Notes: generated by a model from the sequence alone, not told the origin. Positions 40,949 through 54,007 are shown, numbered from the stretch's first letter. The stretch is 64,000 nt of DNA from Pseudorasbora parva (GCF_024679245.1 NC_090191.1:38910982-38974981), one strand, 5' to 3'. Made by a program: numbers and translations.

Positions 40949-43900
40949 ATGGAACTTTTTTGCTTGGAAAAGGACACAATCATGCGAGCTCAGAGAGATC
41001 CCAACATCTTCTGCGATGAAAGAGTATTGCAAAGTCTTCTAACAGTGGAGGACAGATATGTTCCGCAGGGACCCTATTTTAAATGTGTCCAGAAAGATAT
41101 TCAGCCTTTTATGAGGCGGATGGTCTCGACGTGGATGCTGGAGGTTTGTAGTTAAAGGTTTATTTCTGGAAATTGTTTTGTTGGAGTGTGTAATGCCTAT
41201 AGCCTGCTAATAATACTATTATGTAATGTAGATTGTGTTGGCTAGTATCGCTGGACTTTGGCAGACAAGCAAAGTCAAAAACAATTTCTCCAAACAAAAA
41301 AATTAAAATAAAAGAAATAACATGCATAGTATGTGTCATCTGTTCATCGATGTGCAAACATTATCAAGGAAATTTTGATCAAGAAATCAGCAGGAAGCGC
41401 AACCCCCTTGTGATATAGAATAGCCTACATGTTATTTTAATAGTAAACGCGTTTGTGTTTTTCTTCAAGACTTGCTTTATTGGACAGATGAGGGCCTGTG
41501 CTTTATTTACATGTGTTTTTTAAAATGTTTTCTTGCGTTTGTGTAATTTTTTCGAATTTATTTCAAGAGTTGCTTGGTGCGAAAGTGCAGCCATATTGAG
41601 AATCGTCGATTTAAATGTTTTACAGTTCATCAAATCAACATAATTGTCGGATATAGTTTAATTAGATCGATACATATGTTTGATATGATATGCTGTCATT
41701 GACATTAGTGAGTGTTAGATCTTTTTTTTTTTTAACGTGACGAATCACCGAAGCAGTCATGTGTGGGCGTCATTTGGTTTCAAAGCACACCCTGCCTGAA
41801 ATGAATGAAGATCTTTACCACTGGAAAGTTCCTCTTTGTCATTAAAAGAGTTACAGTAGGAACATATTGTAGTTGAACCTAATGTTGCATAAAGTAGAGT
41901 TCATAGATAGCAAAGTGTATATATGTAATATCACCTATATAAACGTAATAATCAGATAATATTGAAAAGAACATAAAGGTCTGGATCAGTAAAAGTGTAT
42001 AATAAACATTTTAAATAAAAAAGTTGTTCAATGCACATTGTGAATGAATTCTGTGTGTCTGTAGGTTTGTGAAGAGGAGAAATGTGAAGAAGATGTCTTC
42101 CCCTTGGCTATGAACTACCTGGACAGATTTTTAGCTGCGGTTCCTACAAGAAAATGTTTCTTGCAGCTTTTAGGGGCTGTGTGTCTCTTCCTGGCTTCAA
42201 AATTAAAAGCATGCCAACCGCTGTCGGCCAGGAAGCTCTGCATGTACACAGACAACTCTATTACATCTCAACAACTGCTGGTAAGAGCTGCAGATGGCCA
42301 AGAAGTCTTCAATCTGTGGTGTAATTTTGTATTATTCAAACAAAAGATTAAATACATTATATAGCCGTAGTTTGCTGATTCATCATATTTTTATTACTGT
42401 GAAATTAAGAAATGAAACTGTTGGGGAAGTGAGTTTAGAGTTTGCTTGGCCCCCTAACGGTTGTTTTTTATATTAAACGGGTCTTCTGGTTTGAGCTGAG
42501 ATGAAATGCTCTTGTGATTTTGGCCTCTGTGGCTGGAGTGAGAGATCTCTGATGAGCGTGAGAATGCTTTTGAATGGTTCCCATGCGTTCTTTTTTGGCC
42601 TCTATGGTTCAATGGAGAACTCTTAACACCTTGCCAATGCACAAAAGGTTATTTCGATTATTAAATTCCACACTAAGAAACTGAACTGTTCACTGAAAAT
42701 GCTTCTTTTATGGCATTATTGTGAAAACCCCCTTTTGGAACCTTTATGTTTAGGGCTGTTTGCATGCCATTTCACTTTTTTAACTTTAGTTAGTGTGTAA
42801 TGTTGCTGCTTGAGCATAAACAGTATCTGCAAAGTTACCACGCTGAAAGTTCAATGCAAACGGAGATATTGTCTTTTAAAGTTATGGCAGTTTATTGCCT
42901 ACAAAAACAGCCGGTTTGGACTACAACGAGCTTCTTCCTGGGTTGGTGACATCATAAACCCTTGCTAGTCTTCGCAGAGGGGACTTCTGCCCGTAATGGG
43001 AAGGGGCGTGGCCTTAACCTATGCTTGGCACTTCAGCCAATAAGAATACAGGAAACAAAAATTTGGCCATCTAACCAATCTAAGACCATTGTGTTTTTCG
43101 GAGGGATGGGCTTCAGAGAAGCAGGAAGCAAACGAGCCATTTAAAGGACAGTGGCGACAGCGGTGTGGAATAAGAAAAATACAGCGTTTTTACAAAAAAT
43201 AATTATTAAGACATGTTATACTGCGCCCCATAAACAACCAAGCCTAGAAAAAAAAAACACGGAACCACCCCTTTAAGAGTGTAGATTGGCAAAGATGCTC
43301 TATTTCCATCAGACAGTCTATTCTAAAGGGTAAAACCCTGGTAAAGTCTGAATTGAAATGACCTCTTGAGCTTTTGGATGAGCTTATGTGTGTTTATCGA
43401 CCGAGGAGGAGAGTGAGAGCACAGGAAGGTAGGTAAATTCTGGTCTAACTGGGTCAAAACAAAAAGCTTAGCCATGAATTGCAGTGGAAATTTGAGTATA
43501 ACACAGATGTATGGATTTTTATTATCAGACAGAAGCATCCAGGTGGAGGTTTCTGTAGGAGTCTTGATCTTGGTGATTAGCTAGGTTTCGCTTTGTGAGG
43601 GACTGTCCCCTCTTAGCGGAGATTTCACTAAGTTCACATCTCTCTTCACTCATCAACACGCACACAATAAGTGTGCAGAGCTTCTCACTTTGGCTTGTGT
43701 TTCCTCTCGTGTCTTGAGAGATTCTCAGAAAGCAGCTTCGGCAAGCGAAACAAAGCCAGCCAGGCACGTGCGAGGAAGGAAGTTGAGCGTGTGCATGGAA
43801 TGCTGCATCTGGTTGGTGAAGATAAAGACATGGGGTGGAGCTTTACATGACAACCTGATTCATTTTACAGCTATGATGTCCCTTGGGCAAGGAAGATAAC

Positions 43901-46900
43901 TTTTTAAAGGGCATCTTGACTCAGTTCTCCTGTTTTGAAGAATCACAAGTTGGAGAATGTGTTGAATGACACAACCTAGACTTTAAATACCAGTACAGCC
44001 TATGAGTGATGTCACAACTTTGTGTGTTAAGCCAATACATGTCTTTGCATTTAAACATCTTTCAGTCTGGACTATAGCTTGTAATTAGCTTTTACCACAC
44101 ACGATTGCAATTGCACAGTTGATACATTAGGGGGAAATCCTGAAATCAGGAGTTTAATGCATTTCCATTGACAAACAATGTTGATGTGATGGCATTAGAT
44201 TCTGATACTGTGGTACTGAATACATTATTGTACCATAGTATTTATATATTTACATTCATGATATCATATAGTGTGAAACTGAACTTGACTATTAATTAGT
44301 TCGACCAAAAATTAAATTGATGTCATTAATGACTCACCCTAATGTCGTTCCACACCTGTAATATCAAGTTCATCTTTGGAACACAGTTTTAAGAAATTTA
44401 ATATTCAGTCCGAGAGCGTGTCCAAGTGTATGCACACTATACTGTCCATGTCCAGAAAGGGAATAAAAACATCATCAAAGTAGTCCATATAAGACATCAG
44501 TGGGTTAATAAGATCTTGAAGCATTGAAAATACATTTTGGTCCAAAAATAACAAAAACTACGACTTTACGACTGGCAAACTACTGAAATTACGTGACATT
44601 GGCGATCCAAATCATTAATCAATCCGCTGATTCATGACCGTTTGAATCTTTATTTGAGGTTTGAAAACAAATGCGGAAGAGAAGACAATGCTGAATAAAG
44701 TCGTAGTTTTTGTTATTTTTGGACCCAAATGTATTTTCGATGCTTCAAGAGATTCTAATTAACCCACTGATGTCTCATATGGACTACTGTGATGATGTTT
44801 TTATTCCCTTTCTGGACATGGACAGTATAGTGTGCATACACTTCGATACGCTGTCGGAATAAATATAAAATATCTTAAACTGTGTTCCGATGATGAACGG
44901 AGGTCTTACGGGTTTGGAACGACATTAGGGTGAGTCATTAATGACATAAATTACTTTTTGGGTGAACTAACCCTTTAAAGATCAACGAGATTGTGCCATG
45001 TAGTAAATTATGTTATAGCCAGCAGATTGCATGTAAAGGACCTTTATATATAAACCTGCCCAAATCTGCACCAAAGTTTTGAAAAACCATCCTGAGGTCA
45101 TCTGGGCCAGCTCATAGATAACTTTTTGCGTCCTGTATAGTGTATTGTGCGTAATATAATCACTGTATGCTATACTGCCACAGCCACTCATATTCATTAT
45201 ATCTTGTTCTGTTTCTGTCTCTCTCTGTCTCTCTGTTGGAGTGGGAGTTGGTGGTTCTAAGTAAATTAAAATGGAACCTGGCTGCCATCACCCCTCTTGA
45301 CTTTATCGAACACATCCTGCACAAACTGCCCTTCCCCGAAGACAGACAGTCGCTGATCCGCAAACACACGCAGACCTTCATTGCCCTCTGTGCAACAGGT
45401 AAGAGCTGAGTGACATTCACTGCATTCATCATAAATATGTCTGTTTAGTGAAACTGACGGGCTGTGTTAGAAATGCATGATGAGAATGTGTTATGATGCT
45501 TCCCGCCTTGTTATTTGCGTCTATAAAAGTGTTGTATAATTTAACTGGGTGTGTTTCTGCGGCCCTGCATCTGTTCAAGAGGCTGAGGCCTGAACTCAAG
45601 CCAAGCAAACATGAGAAGAGCTTTTTTTGCACTATTGCAAATGTTTTTGTCGTCGTGTTTAACAATTTTCTAAAGTTAGGAATGCTGGTTAACTGCACAG
45701 CTGCGGCAGTCACTCAAGTGTAGTGTTTATTCAGGGATGACTGTTGCATCCTCTGCATCTGAAATAAGCACCAGGATAACACCAACAGATTAAACGAACG
45801 GAGCATGGAATAGCAGAGGCTTTCCGCTCCGACTGAAAACCGAAGGCCCGTTCTCAGGATCTTTAGGCAGAGGAAGAGGGGGAGTAGTTCCTGGAACCTC
45901 AAAGCCCTTTGAGAGATGAAGGGAGGGAGGGAGGAAGAAGGGGTGGGAGGAGAAGGAAGGCTCTCCTCATTTTCCATTCGCAGCTGCGGGAGGATTTAAG
46001 CGAGGTAGTGATGTTAAAACAGGTCTGAAACTGGAGAGCGTGTGAACGTCAGGTTAAAGTCTGTGTGGAATTCAAAACAGATGTAAGATGCAGTAAGACC
46101 TCCTCATTCAGACACCATCGATTGCATAATCAGAAGTGTTTCATTGGAATTTATTTGGAAGTGTCATGCAGGTGAGTAATGTTCTAGGAAACTTACTGAC
46201 CAGGTCAATGATGTTTCGGGATGTGCTCGTGTTTGTTTTTTCCTCAGATCACAGCTTCACCATGTACCCTCCCTCCATGATCGCCACAGGATGTGTGGGG
46301 GCAGCAGTATGTGGCCTCCAGCCCAACCAGAGCAACCAAAATCTGTGGGGGGACAATCTGATGGAGCTTCTGGCTAAAATCACCCACACTGAGGTGGTAA
46401 GTGTCCCAACATCTTGTACTGTAACAAAAGAAACAAAATCTCAGTAATCCTAGTACTACATAGCAAATTACCTTTTAAGGTCTAGTTTAACCCAGGATTA
46501 GCTAAAGTTTATTTTCTTAGTTGTATAGTGATCCATTCGTTCTGTGAAATTTTGCTAGCGAAAAACATTTTTTTCTTTCTGTATTGACGTATTTCCTATT
46601 GAAGAATATAGTTGGGGCAGGACACATCTCAGAGCTTTTTTGCCGTGTGATTGCGTGTAAATGTCTACGCCGAAACTAACTATTATGTGTATGTGTGTCC
46701 ACAAGGTAAATGGATTTATAAACATACTAAATTATGTTTTTTTGAAAATGTAAAAATGCTGAATGTTTCTTGTGATGGATAGGTTTAGAGGCAGGGGCAG
46801 AGTGTGTGTGTGTGATGGGTAGGTTTAGGGGTATGAGCAGTCTAGGGGGATAGAATGAAACGGCGTTGATAAAAAGTGATTATGCATATTGATAGCACGC

Positions 46901-49900
46901 CAAAATGGCATACGAATTGGCGTAACATACATATGCCATTTTATGAGATCAGTCTGAGACTGGGTAAATTTCGCCCAATCTGCCGGCGATTTGATTTTGC
47001 CCTGCAACTCAGGCTGGAAACCTGTACATTTATCCTGTTTCCGTTACAAATCTGCGGGGACCAATCCCAAATCCCCGCTTATCCACCTGGTGCTCTATTG
47101 GCGGGTTTAACAAGATAACTAAAGAGAAGCGTCTCTCACATGACCATCAATCCAATTACTTTTAACCAATCAATCCAATTTACTTTTAGTGATTTTAACA
47201 AATCACTCAAGTGGGTGTAAAGACTGCTCACTTTCATGTTTTTTGTTGTTGTTGTTCAATCTGCAAAAATCACTCAGTGCTATTGCTGCTTCTGTAAACC
47301 ACTGATCAGTGCTACAAACCAACACGTTTGTTGACGCCTTTACTGCCAGAAGTTTTCACCTCGCTCTGCAAAGTTTGTCACCCAGATCGTTGATCTAATT
47401 GCTTGAAGGACTATCCAATTGCGTACAGAGTCATTTGAACTATGCTCGTTGATCACGCCTCCTGTGCGGTAGAAAATACAGAGCGGACTCCCCTGACCAA
47501 TGTTCAAACTTTCTGAGACATCTGCTTCATCTTTCAAAAAAAGTTTCTTTGCTAACTCTCCATAACACTGCACCTTGCTTACAAAACAACCTGCAGTCAA
47601 ATGCTCTGAACAAACCTATAATCCTCTGTCGTGATCCATGTAGCCATTAAAATAAACCTATCTATGTGCTCCTGACTCTCTAGAAAACATTTATCGAACA
47701 TTAAATTGAAGATGGTCTTTCAAGAGAAAGACTGTACGTATTTAAATTTGTGTACAGTCAATTTTTCTTGAGACACAAATGGTGGACTAGCGTACATGTG
47801 CGTGTGCAGGACATTCATGCATGACGGTATGGAAATTGAGAAATGTCATTTTATGAATGAATGTTAGTGTGTGTTCAATGCAACAATGGTGGTGTGTTTT
47901 CAGAGCTGCATATTTGCGGCGAGACACAGGCCTCTCAACCACCTCTGTGGATTAAAGCACACACTGCTACACACACACACACACTCTCTCACTCTAACAC
48001 AAACGTACACATTTTGCCTTAAGGCTGTTTTGAAAGTCTCACAGTAAAACTTTTTTGAATTAGACCCAGAGAGTGAACGCCCCATTTAAACTCCTCACAT
48101 ACACTCATAAGGTTGAACACATTCTTTGTCTTTCCTCAATGTAATGTGTTAAGTTTTTTTCTCCAACTTAAGTTCTGGAAAAAACACCACATGCCGCCGT
48201 CAGCAACCGTTCCTTGTGCCTGTAGTTGTCAGGACAACAGGGTCTGTTGTGGCCGTCTCATTTGGTTTAGAGAGAGAAGAGCTTGTCAGGTTTCAATTAT
48301 CCTGAGAAAGACGAGAGTTTGATATGGGATTGTTTCGTCAGACCTCCCACATTACTGCAGAAATAGACATGCACAAGAAGCCAATGTTTTATTGTTTGAT
48401 ACTTTAAAGTCGACATAAAGCCTAAACCAGTTTGCAACTTAATTTTGGCTAAGAACTGCCAACTTAAGGTGCGGTCACATTAGCAAAATTTTGGCATTCA
48501 ATTTCACTACACTATTGTCTCTTGCCAGTAGTGTAGTGATGTATGCATCACAAATCTCACAGAAGTCACTTTTTAAACCAGGCAATATGCTATCAATTTC
48601 TGAGTGAAAATTGTTTCAAAGTAAATTCTAAACCATTTTTTTTCAGTGTAGTTAGTAACAGAGATGCTTTCCCCTGAGCAACTTTACATTCTCTTCCCCT
48701 GAAAAACTTTGCTTTCCCCCAAGACACTTTACTTTTCTGCTACAAAACTGTTGCTTTCCGCGAGAAACATGACAGTCTCTCACAAAGATATTGCTTTCTT
48801 CCCGAGAAAACTTGACATTCTCTTGCAAAAGTATTTCTTTCCCATGAGAAACTTTACTACGTTACCTTGCAAAAAATATTGCTTTCCAATGAGAAACTTT
48901 ACATTTTCTGGCAAACGTATTGCTTTCCCAGGAGAAACTTTACGCCCTCTCAAAAAATAATTGCTTTCTCACAAGAAATTTGACATTTTTTCACAAAAGT
49001 ATTGCTTTCTCACAAGAAATTTTAAGTTATCTTGCAAAATAATTGCTTTCCCACGAGAAATTTTACGCTCTCTCGAAAAATAATTGCTTTCCCACAAAAA
49101 AAAAAACTTTACATTCTCTGGCAAAAATATTGCTTTCCCACAAGAAATTTTATGTTCTCTAGCTAAAGTATTGCTTTCTCCGAGAAACTTTACAGCCTTT
49201 CGCAAAAGTATTCCTTTACCATGAGAAACTTTACACTGTCTCACAAAAGTATTTCTTTCCCCCGAGAAACTTTACGCTCTCGTACAAAAGTATTCCTTTA
49301 CCATGAGAAACTTTACACTGTCTCACAAAAGTATTTCTTTCCTCCGAGAAACTTTACGCTCTCAGAAAAAGTATTGCTTTTCCATGAGAAACTTTACACT
49401 GTCTCACAAAAGTATTTCTTTCCCCCGAGAAACTTTACGCTCTCAGAAAAAGTATTCCTTTACCATGAGAAACTTTACACTGTCTCACAAAAGTATTTCT
49501 TTCCTCCGAGAAACTTTACGCTCTCAGAAAAAGTATTGCTTTTCAATGAGAAACTTTACACTGTCTCACAAAAGTATTTCTTTCCCCCGAGAAACTTTAC
49601 GCTCTCAGAAAAAGTATTGCTTTTCCATGAGAAACTTTACACTGTCTCACAAAAGTATTTCTTTCCCCCGAGAAACTTTACACTCACTTGCAAAAGTATT
49701 GTTTTAACCACCACCTATTCCCTATAGGCGGTGCAAACAATAATAGACTATTGTGGACAAATCATCACCAATAATTGGCAAAACAGCGTGATTGAAGTAT
49801 TTAGAAAATGACGCACATTTTTGGTCCTGCATATCAGTATGTAGTGCATGGTATACGCTGGTTTCTACTTCTACTTCATCTATTTCTTCTAGGACTGTCT

Positions 49901-50048
49901 GAAATCATGTCAAGAGCAGATTGAGCAGTTACTGACCAGCAGCCTGAAAGAAAGTCAACAACAGCAGGAGGGCAGAGCCAGCAGCAAAGGGACGCAACCT
50001 CAAAACCTGCCCTGCACCCCTACAGATGTCCGTGATGTTAATTTATGA
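40949..50048 (+). CDS. ccnd2: ccnd2 (G1/S-specific cyclin D2)
   Basis: Exons 40949-41143, 42065-42280, 45242-45398, 46248-46396 and 49893-50048; lengths 195, 216, 157, 149 and 156 nt, giving 290 aa. Sizes and phases match vertebrate CCND2 except exon 3, normally 160 nt. The protein opens MELFCLEKD, keeping the LxCxE retinoblastoma-binding motif (residues 3-7). The cyclin box follows: [64 protein letters not shown]. The C-terminal fold has [14 protein letters not shown] and [18 protein letters not shown]. The tail [10 protein letters not shown] holds the Thr-Pro phosphodegron (human Thr280). It activates CDK4/6 in G1. Exon 3 lacks an AG immediately before the expected GAG codon; the nearest AG lies within it, which would drop one Glu. 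Wording is closer to CCND2 than to D1 or D3. Whether this is the a or b paralogue is not decided. Confidence 0.95.
41144..42064 (+). other. ccnd2 intron 1
   Basis: Donor GTTTGT (weak) and acceptor TGTAG. The first bases of the intron (GTTTGTAG) imitate the first bases of exon 2 (GTTTGTGAAG). No repeat recognised. Confidence 0.6.
42281..45241 (+). other. ccnd2 intron 2
   Basis: Donor GTAAGA; polypyrimidine TTTCTGTCTCTCTCTGTCTCTC before exon 3. Holds the long foldback element 44295-44975. Remaining sequence unassigned. Confidence 0.6.
44295..44975 (+). mobile_element. long foldback element in ccnd2 intron 2
   Basis: Arms of roughly 270 bp. The left ATGTCATTAATGACTCACCC, CACACTATACTGTCCATGTC, CAGAAAGGGAATAAAAACATCA and ACTACGACTTTA recur inverted at the right in mirror order. 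The termini TTAGTTC and GGGTGAACTAACCCTTTAA relate it to 34582-35104. The loop centre is about 44640. A transcript through it could form a long hairpin. Confidence 0.85.
45399..46247 (+). other. ccnd2 intron 3
   Basis: Clean GTAAGA donor and CCTCAG acceptor. Purine-rich stretch near 45916-45958 (GGGAGGGAGGGAGG). No repeat family recognised. Confidence 0.5.
46397..49892 (+). other. ccnd2 intron 4
   Basis: Donor GTAAGT, acceptor TTCTAG. Contains the 41-bp minisatellite at 48660-49715 near its 3' end. Confidence 0.6.
48660..49715 (+). repeat. 41-bp minisatellite with higher-order dimers
   Basis: Units of the type GAGAAACTTTACACTGTCTC, ACAAAAGTATTTCTTTCCC, spaced about 41 bp (for example 49222, 49263, 49304). 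From about 49205 on, two unit types alternate (one with ATGAGAAACTTTACACTGTC, one with CCGAGAAACTTTACGCTCTC), giving an 82-bp higher-order period with near identity. The 5' half is older and more divergent. Long open frames on both strands arise from the array. Confidence 0.93.
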
Positions 50049-52490
50049 TGTCAGTTCCTGTTCCTATCCACCACACCTCCTCAGCCAATTATTTCAATTA
50101 TTATTGCATTACTGTATTTAGGTTTTATTTTAAAGCCACATTAGGTGACTGTGATGTCTTGGTCATATGTGCATATTATACAAACACAAGCTTGACGTTT
50201 AATAAAGGAGCTAAACAGCTGCTGCTGCCGCCTCATATCTGCAGGCGGTGGCGTTTTACATACTTGAATTTAAATTGAATCGGCCTCAAACCATGATTAA
50301 ATAATGCAGTATGTGGTATATTACTTAAAAAAGAGCATACATCTGTATTGGCTATCATATGCAACTGTATCTATTAATGCTATTGATATTTTTATTTAAT
50401 AGTTTATTTAATAGTAAGAAGAAGAATAATACATTATTATTAAGAATATTATGCTTTATATCGTATAGAATGTATTGCTTTAGTAACTCCCAGAGGCCGT
50501 TTTTTTATATACTAGGTTATTTAGGGTACATCCAGATGTGATCCCACGAAAAGCTATTCTAGAGGACAGCCAGGGAGATCCTTAGGTCCTTTAAGTGGGA
50601 TAATTTTTCTTATCATAGAAATGTAAGATGAGTTCCTTTACAGTAAGTACTCCATTAACATAGGGATTATTTTACAGATTAATGTTATTGCTTAAAATAA
50701 GCATGTGAATATATTAAACAGTTTCTATCCATGCATTTTGACATTGTGCACAGCTTCATGAGCACACAGGACGGTTTTAGATAGACACTAAGTATGTAGT
50801 GAAGATGGAGTAAAGGTGAAGTAGACAAGGAAGAAAAGAGGTGAATGAACAAGGATTGAAAGATTTTGCACGTGATTGAAATAGACAGGTGGTTTCTGGA
50901 ACGATCGAATCGTCTGAAAGTTAAGTTACGCTCATTTGACATGTTTAAAAACGTCATCACATGTGGGTAAGAGACTCTCGCTATGCTGAAGGGACTTATG
51001 GGATTCATGGATTTATGGTTTATTAATTTGGGAGTCTTAAAATCTTTCCTAGCAAATACATGAGACAAATGCACTTTCAGATATCAACTCTCGCTGGTTA
51101 TCACTGATATACAAGAGGAGGGCAAGGGTTTTCATTTTTTTGGCATTGTTTTTTCTTTTTAAGTTATTTTTGTTTTGGGGCTGGTTTCCCATATTCGGTG
51201 TGCTTGCGGGTTATAGTTTTAATTTTAGACCAACACTTTTAGACCATAAACTGATCTAACAGTCAGCTCCCATCGAAATTGGGAGGTTTGATGGTTTTTT
51301 TTTTGTTGTTGTTGTGTTTTTTTTTTTTAGTTGTGTTAAATTCATGTCAGCATAGATAGGACATCATCAAATTTTATTAAATCACTTTATTTTATTAGTC
51401 TATTTTATTTGTCATCTACTTGAACTTTCTCATTTATAGGAAGAAGATATTTTGAAACATTATGCCAATTTCCTTTCTCTTTCTTCATTAGTTTGTTCTT
51501 GCACTTTTGAAAATGCATTTCTTAAGTCAGTTCTCTTTATATTAGTGGACCTAAAAGTAACTCTGAGGTCTGATGTGTTTACTTAAAACATAAGGTGTTG
51601 TGACCAATGTGCCATTCCAACTCATCTATGCAAATGAACTACGTTTGTTACAAGTGTTTTTTAAACAATGTTCATTTTCTTCTTTTTGAGTCATTTTCAC
51701 ACATTTGGTTTTCAGTGTGTTTGTGTGCTATCCAATCCTTATGTTAATTTAGTTTTTACCAGTTCCTTTATTTCTGTGTAAACGTTTGAACTTGTTCCAG
51801 TGCTGCTAAAAGAAAAAGAAAAATGAAAAAAGAGCTATTGCATATACCTTCAGTTTTCATGTTGCTGCTATATCACAGAATCATTGAACGCGTTTTCATG
51901 GTGGCTGCATGTCTGTTTTCTGTTTGCATTTACATTTATTTTACTGACAGACAGCCCTTTAACAAGCGAAAATGCATGCAAGTGTATTTCCAGATGTCTG
52001 CATGAACAGTCTTGCCTCATTTGTTCGTTGTTGTCTAGCTGAACTGTTGTCTGACTTCTCCTAGTTATTATTTTAATGTGTGTTATGAAACGATTTCATT
52101 GTTTTCCTGCCCACAGTCACATTACCTCGCAGTACTTTAGTCAAGACTATATGGAAGAGTAGTAGGATTTAAAAGTGCCGTTGAATATATCTTACGGTAG
52201 TTTGTTACCATCCAACTTTTATCAGCTTGTCAGATACATATTCACCAAACATCTAAATGTCTTCTCAGGTGGTAGATGTACGACTGGGGCAGCACATTGT
52301 TTAAATACAAAATACTTTTTTTAAACTTGTTTGAATTGTGCTGAAGCAGCCACCTGTTCAAGTTCCACCTCAAGGTCCAAAAATATCCAAAGAAGTGGCA
52401 TTTCAGCAATACCATAATAATTTTCACCCTTTGACTGTAAGTTCACAAGTAAACAATCAATTCAATAAATCCCCATTTAAATAAAGCCGT
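50049..52490 (+). other. ccnd2: ccnd2 3' UTR (inferred)
   Basis: About 2.4 kb of AT-rich sequence without recognised repeats, from the stop codon to a pair of AATAAA hexamers. CCND2 has a long 3' UTR in other vertebrates, so this extent is reasonable. The exact cleavage site is not visible. Confidence 0.55.
52464..52485 (+). terminator. ccnd2: candidate ccnd2 poly(A) signals
   Basis: AATAAA at 52464-52469 and again at 52480-52485, followed by a T-rich stretch at 52510-52530. These are the first well-spaced tandem hexamers followed by a U-rich element downstream of the stop. Confidence 0.55.
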
Positions 52491-52879
52491 TCAGTGTTTT
52501 ATGTGTTATTGTTATGTTTTTTTTTTTTTAATAATTGCATAAACCACGTCAGACAAGTAGGAACCAGACCGTAAAAACTAAATGACCTTCGGTGGTGATT
52601 TATGTGAGCACACGCTTTATAATTGCGCCCTCGTGTGGTGAGCTTCGTCAACTACACAATACACTTACAATTAGTGAGTAAAATGGCAATGAGCATAAAA
52701 TTTGAATGTCAAAACAGACGGGATTGAGATATGGTTCCTAAATGGGCAGGTATGTAGAGTAAAACTGCTCAGCAACATTGTTTAGTGTAATTTATTTAGT
52801 TAGTTACTCTGTTCGCCGCCATCAATCGCAATAACTGTTTTTGATTCTTGCAATTTTTTTAATAGTAGAAAACCAATTT

Positions 52880-53728
52880 ATAGGCACAATATGTAATTTT
52901 TCGCCAATAGAGGTCACTTATTTAAAAAAAGACGTAGCTTTATGATGCCTTGATTTCGCTGAGCTTTTATTCTGCCGCAGACGAGCATTTCCGCTTCTTA
53001 CGCTCATGCGTATGTGAGGTAACACTGAGCTGTTTTATCATATTTGAGTGTGTTTAAAGTTATAATGCTACTCATTATTTGTTACTGTGCATTTGCTCAC
53101 CGGCTATGAGACACTTGTCACACTGCAGTGAGCTAGATCGATGTTAGGCATGGTAAATGGTACTCGTGATAAATCAAGAAAACCAGATTTAAACAATAAG
53201 ACTATGGGTGCGTCTCAGTCAGCTCCCTAGTTCAGTAGTCAGGGCACTGATCAGGAAGTCAGCCCATTGACTTGTGTCCTGATCAGTGCCCTGACTACTG
53301 AACTAGGGAAAACAGAAAAGCCACATGAACTTCACATGTGCAAAAACACATGTGGTCACACGTGAAATTCGTGTTTTTTTCTGTAAAGGGGGCTGATTGA
53401 GACACCCTAACTGTGTAGAACAATGATTATTTTTCTGTCAATGAATGTCTCCAAACAGCTCAGCCTGCTAATAAAATACATAATATATTAAAGTCTTTGG
53501 CGTTTCCATGGTTTCTTCAAAAGGGTATGATGTCATTGATAGGCAACACACAGACACAATCCGCGTCCTGGTTAAAATGACTTATTTCTCTGGATTTAAA
53601 CATTCATGGAAAAATTTGGGATAATGTAAGTACACACAAGTCAACAAAATATAACTAACATTGCTCTAGTGTTTTATGTTTTGTTTTTTGTTGATATTTG
53701 AATCCAAAAGTCTTACATATTGTGCTTT
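52880..53728 (+). mobile_element. GGCACAATATGTAA-family element, copy A
   Basis: Left end GGCACAATATGTAATTTTTCGCC; right end CTTACATATTGTGCTTTAA, its approximate inverse. Copies B (36958-37400, inverted) and C (54710-57075) share the interior. It hosts a palindromic insertion at 53205-53407. No protein. Confidence 0.75.
53205..53407 (+). mobile_element. palindromic MITE with TA target duplication
   Basis: Outer ends TGGGTGCGTCTCAGTCAGC and GCTGATTGAGACACCC are inverted, and TA abuts each (53203-53204, 53408-53409). Inside, a perfect 33-bp inverted repeat (53224-53256 and 53277-53309, beginning TCCCTAGTTCAGTAGTCAGG) has a 20-bp spacer. Copy B of the host repeat has the uninterrupted site AATAAGGCTAACTGTG. 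Confidence 0.85.
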
Positions 53729-54007
53729 AATTTGTTGCTGTCTTAATCAAAACAATTTACAGAGGTTACAATTTACACATCTTATTATATGTGTACAAAA
53801 CAGGCACATATATTAGAAAGCAACATTTGCAACTCATGGTAAAATAAAAAACATAGACACAGCAGTCAGTGCACTTCCCACAAATCCCTACAGGAGGGCG
53901 GCAGACTTCCATTCATTTGTGTGACGACATTTATCTGCAGCACTTTGACTCATGAACCAGGAAGAAGAGCCGGTCACACATTTCATCTACTCTTACAAAT
54001 CTGTATT

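Noticed and set aside
41160..41418. Frames in ccnd2 intron 1
   Set aside because: Intronic, no domain; exon 1 and exon 2 join in phase across them.
49221..49727. 168-codon open frame in ccnd2 intron 4 (and frames in other registers and on the minus strand)
   Set aside because: It is wholly made of the 41-bp repeat, whose unit is not a multiple of three, so all frames stay open by lack of stop triplets. No domain, intronic.
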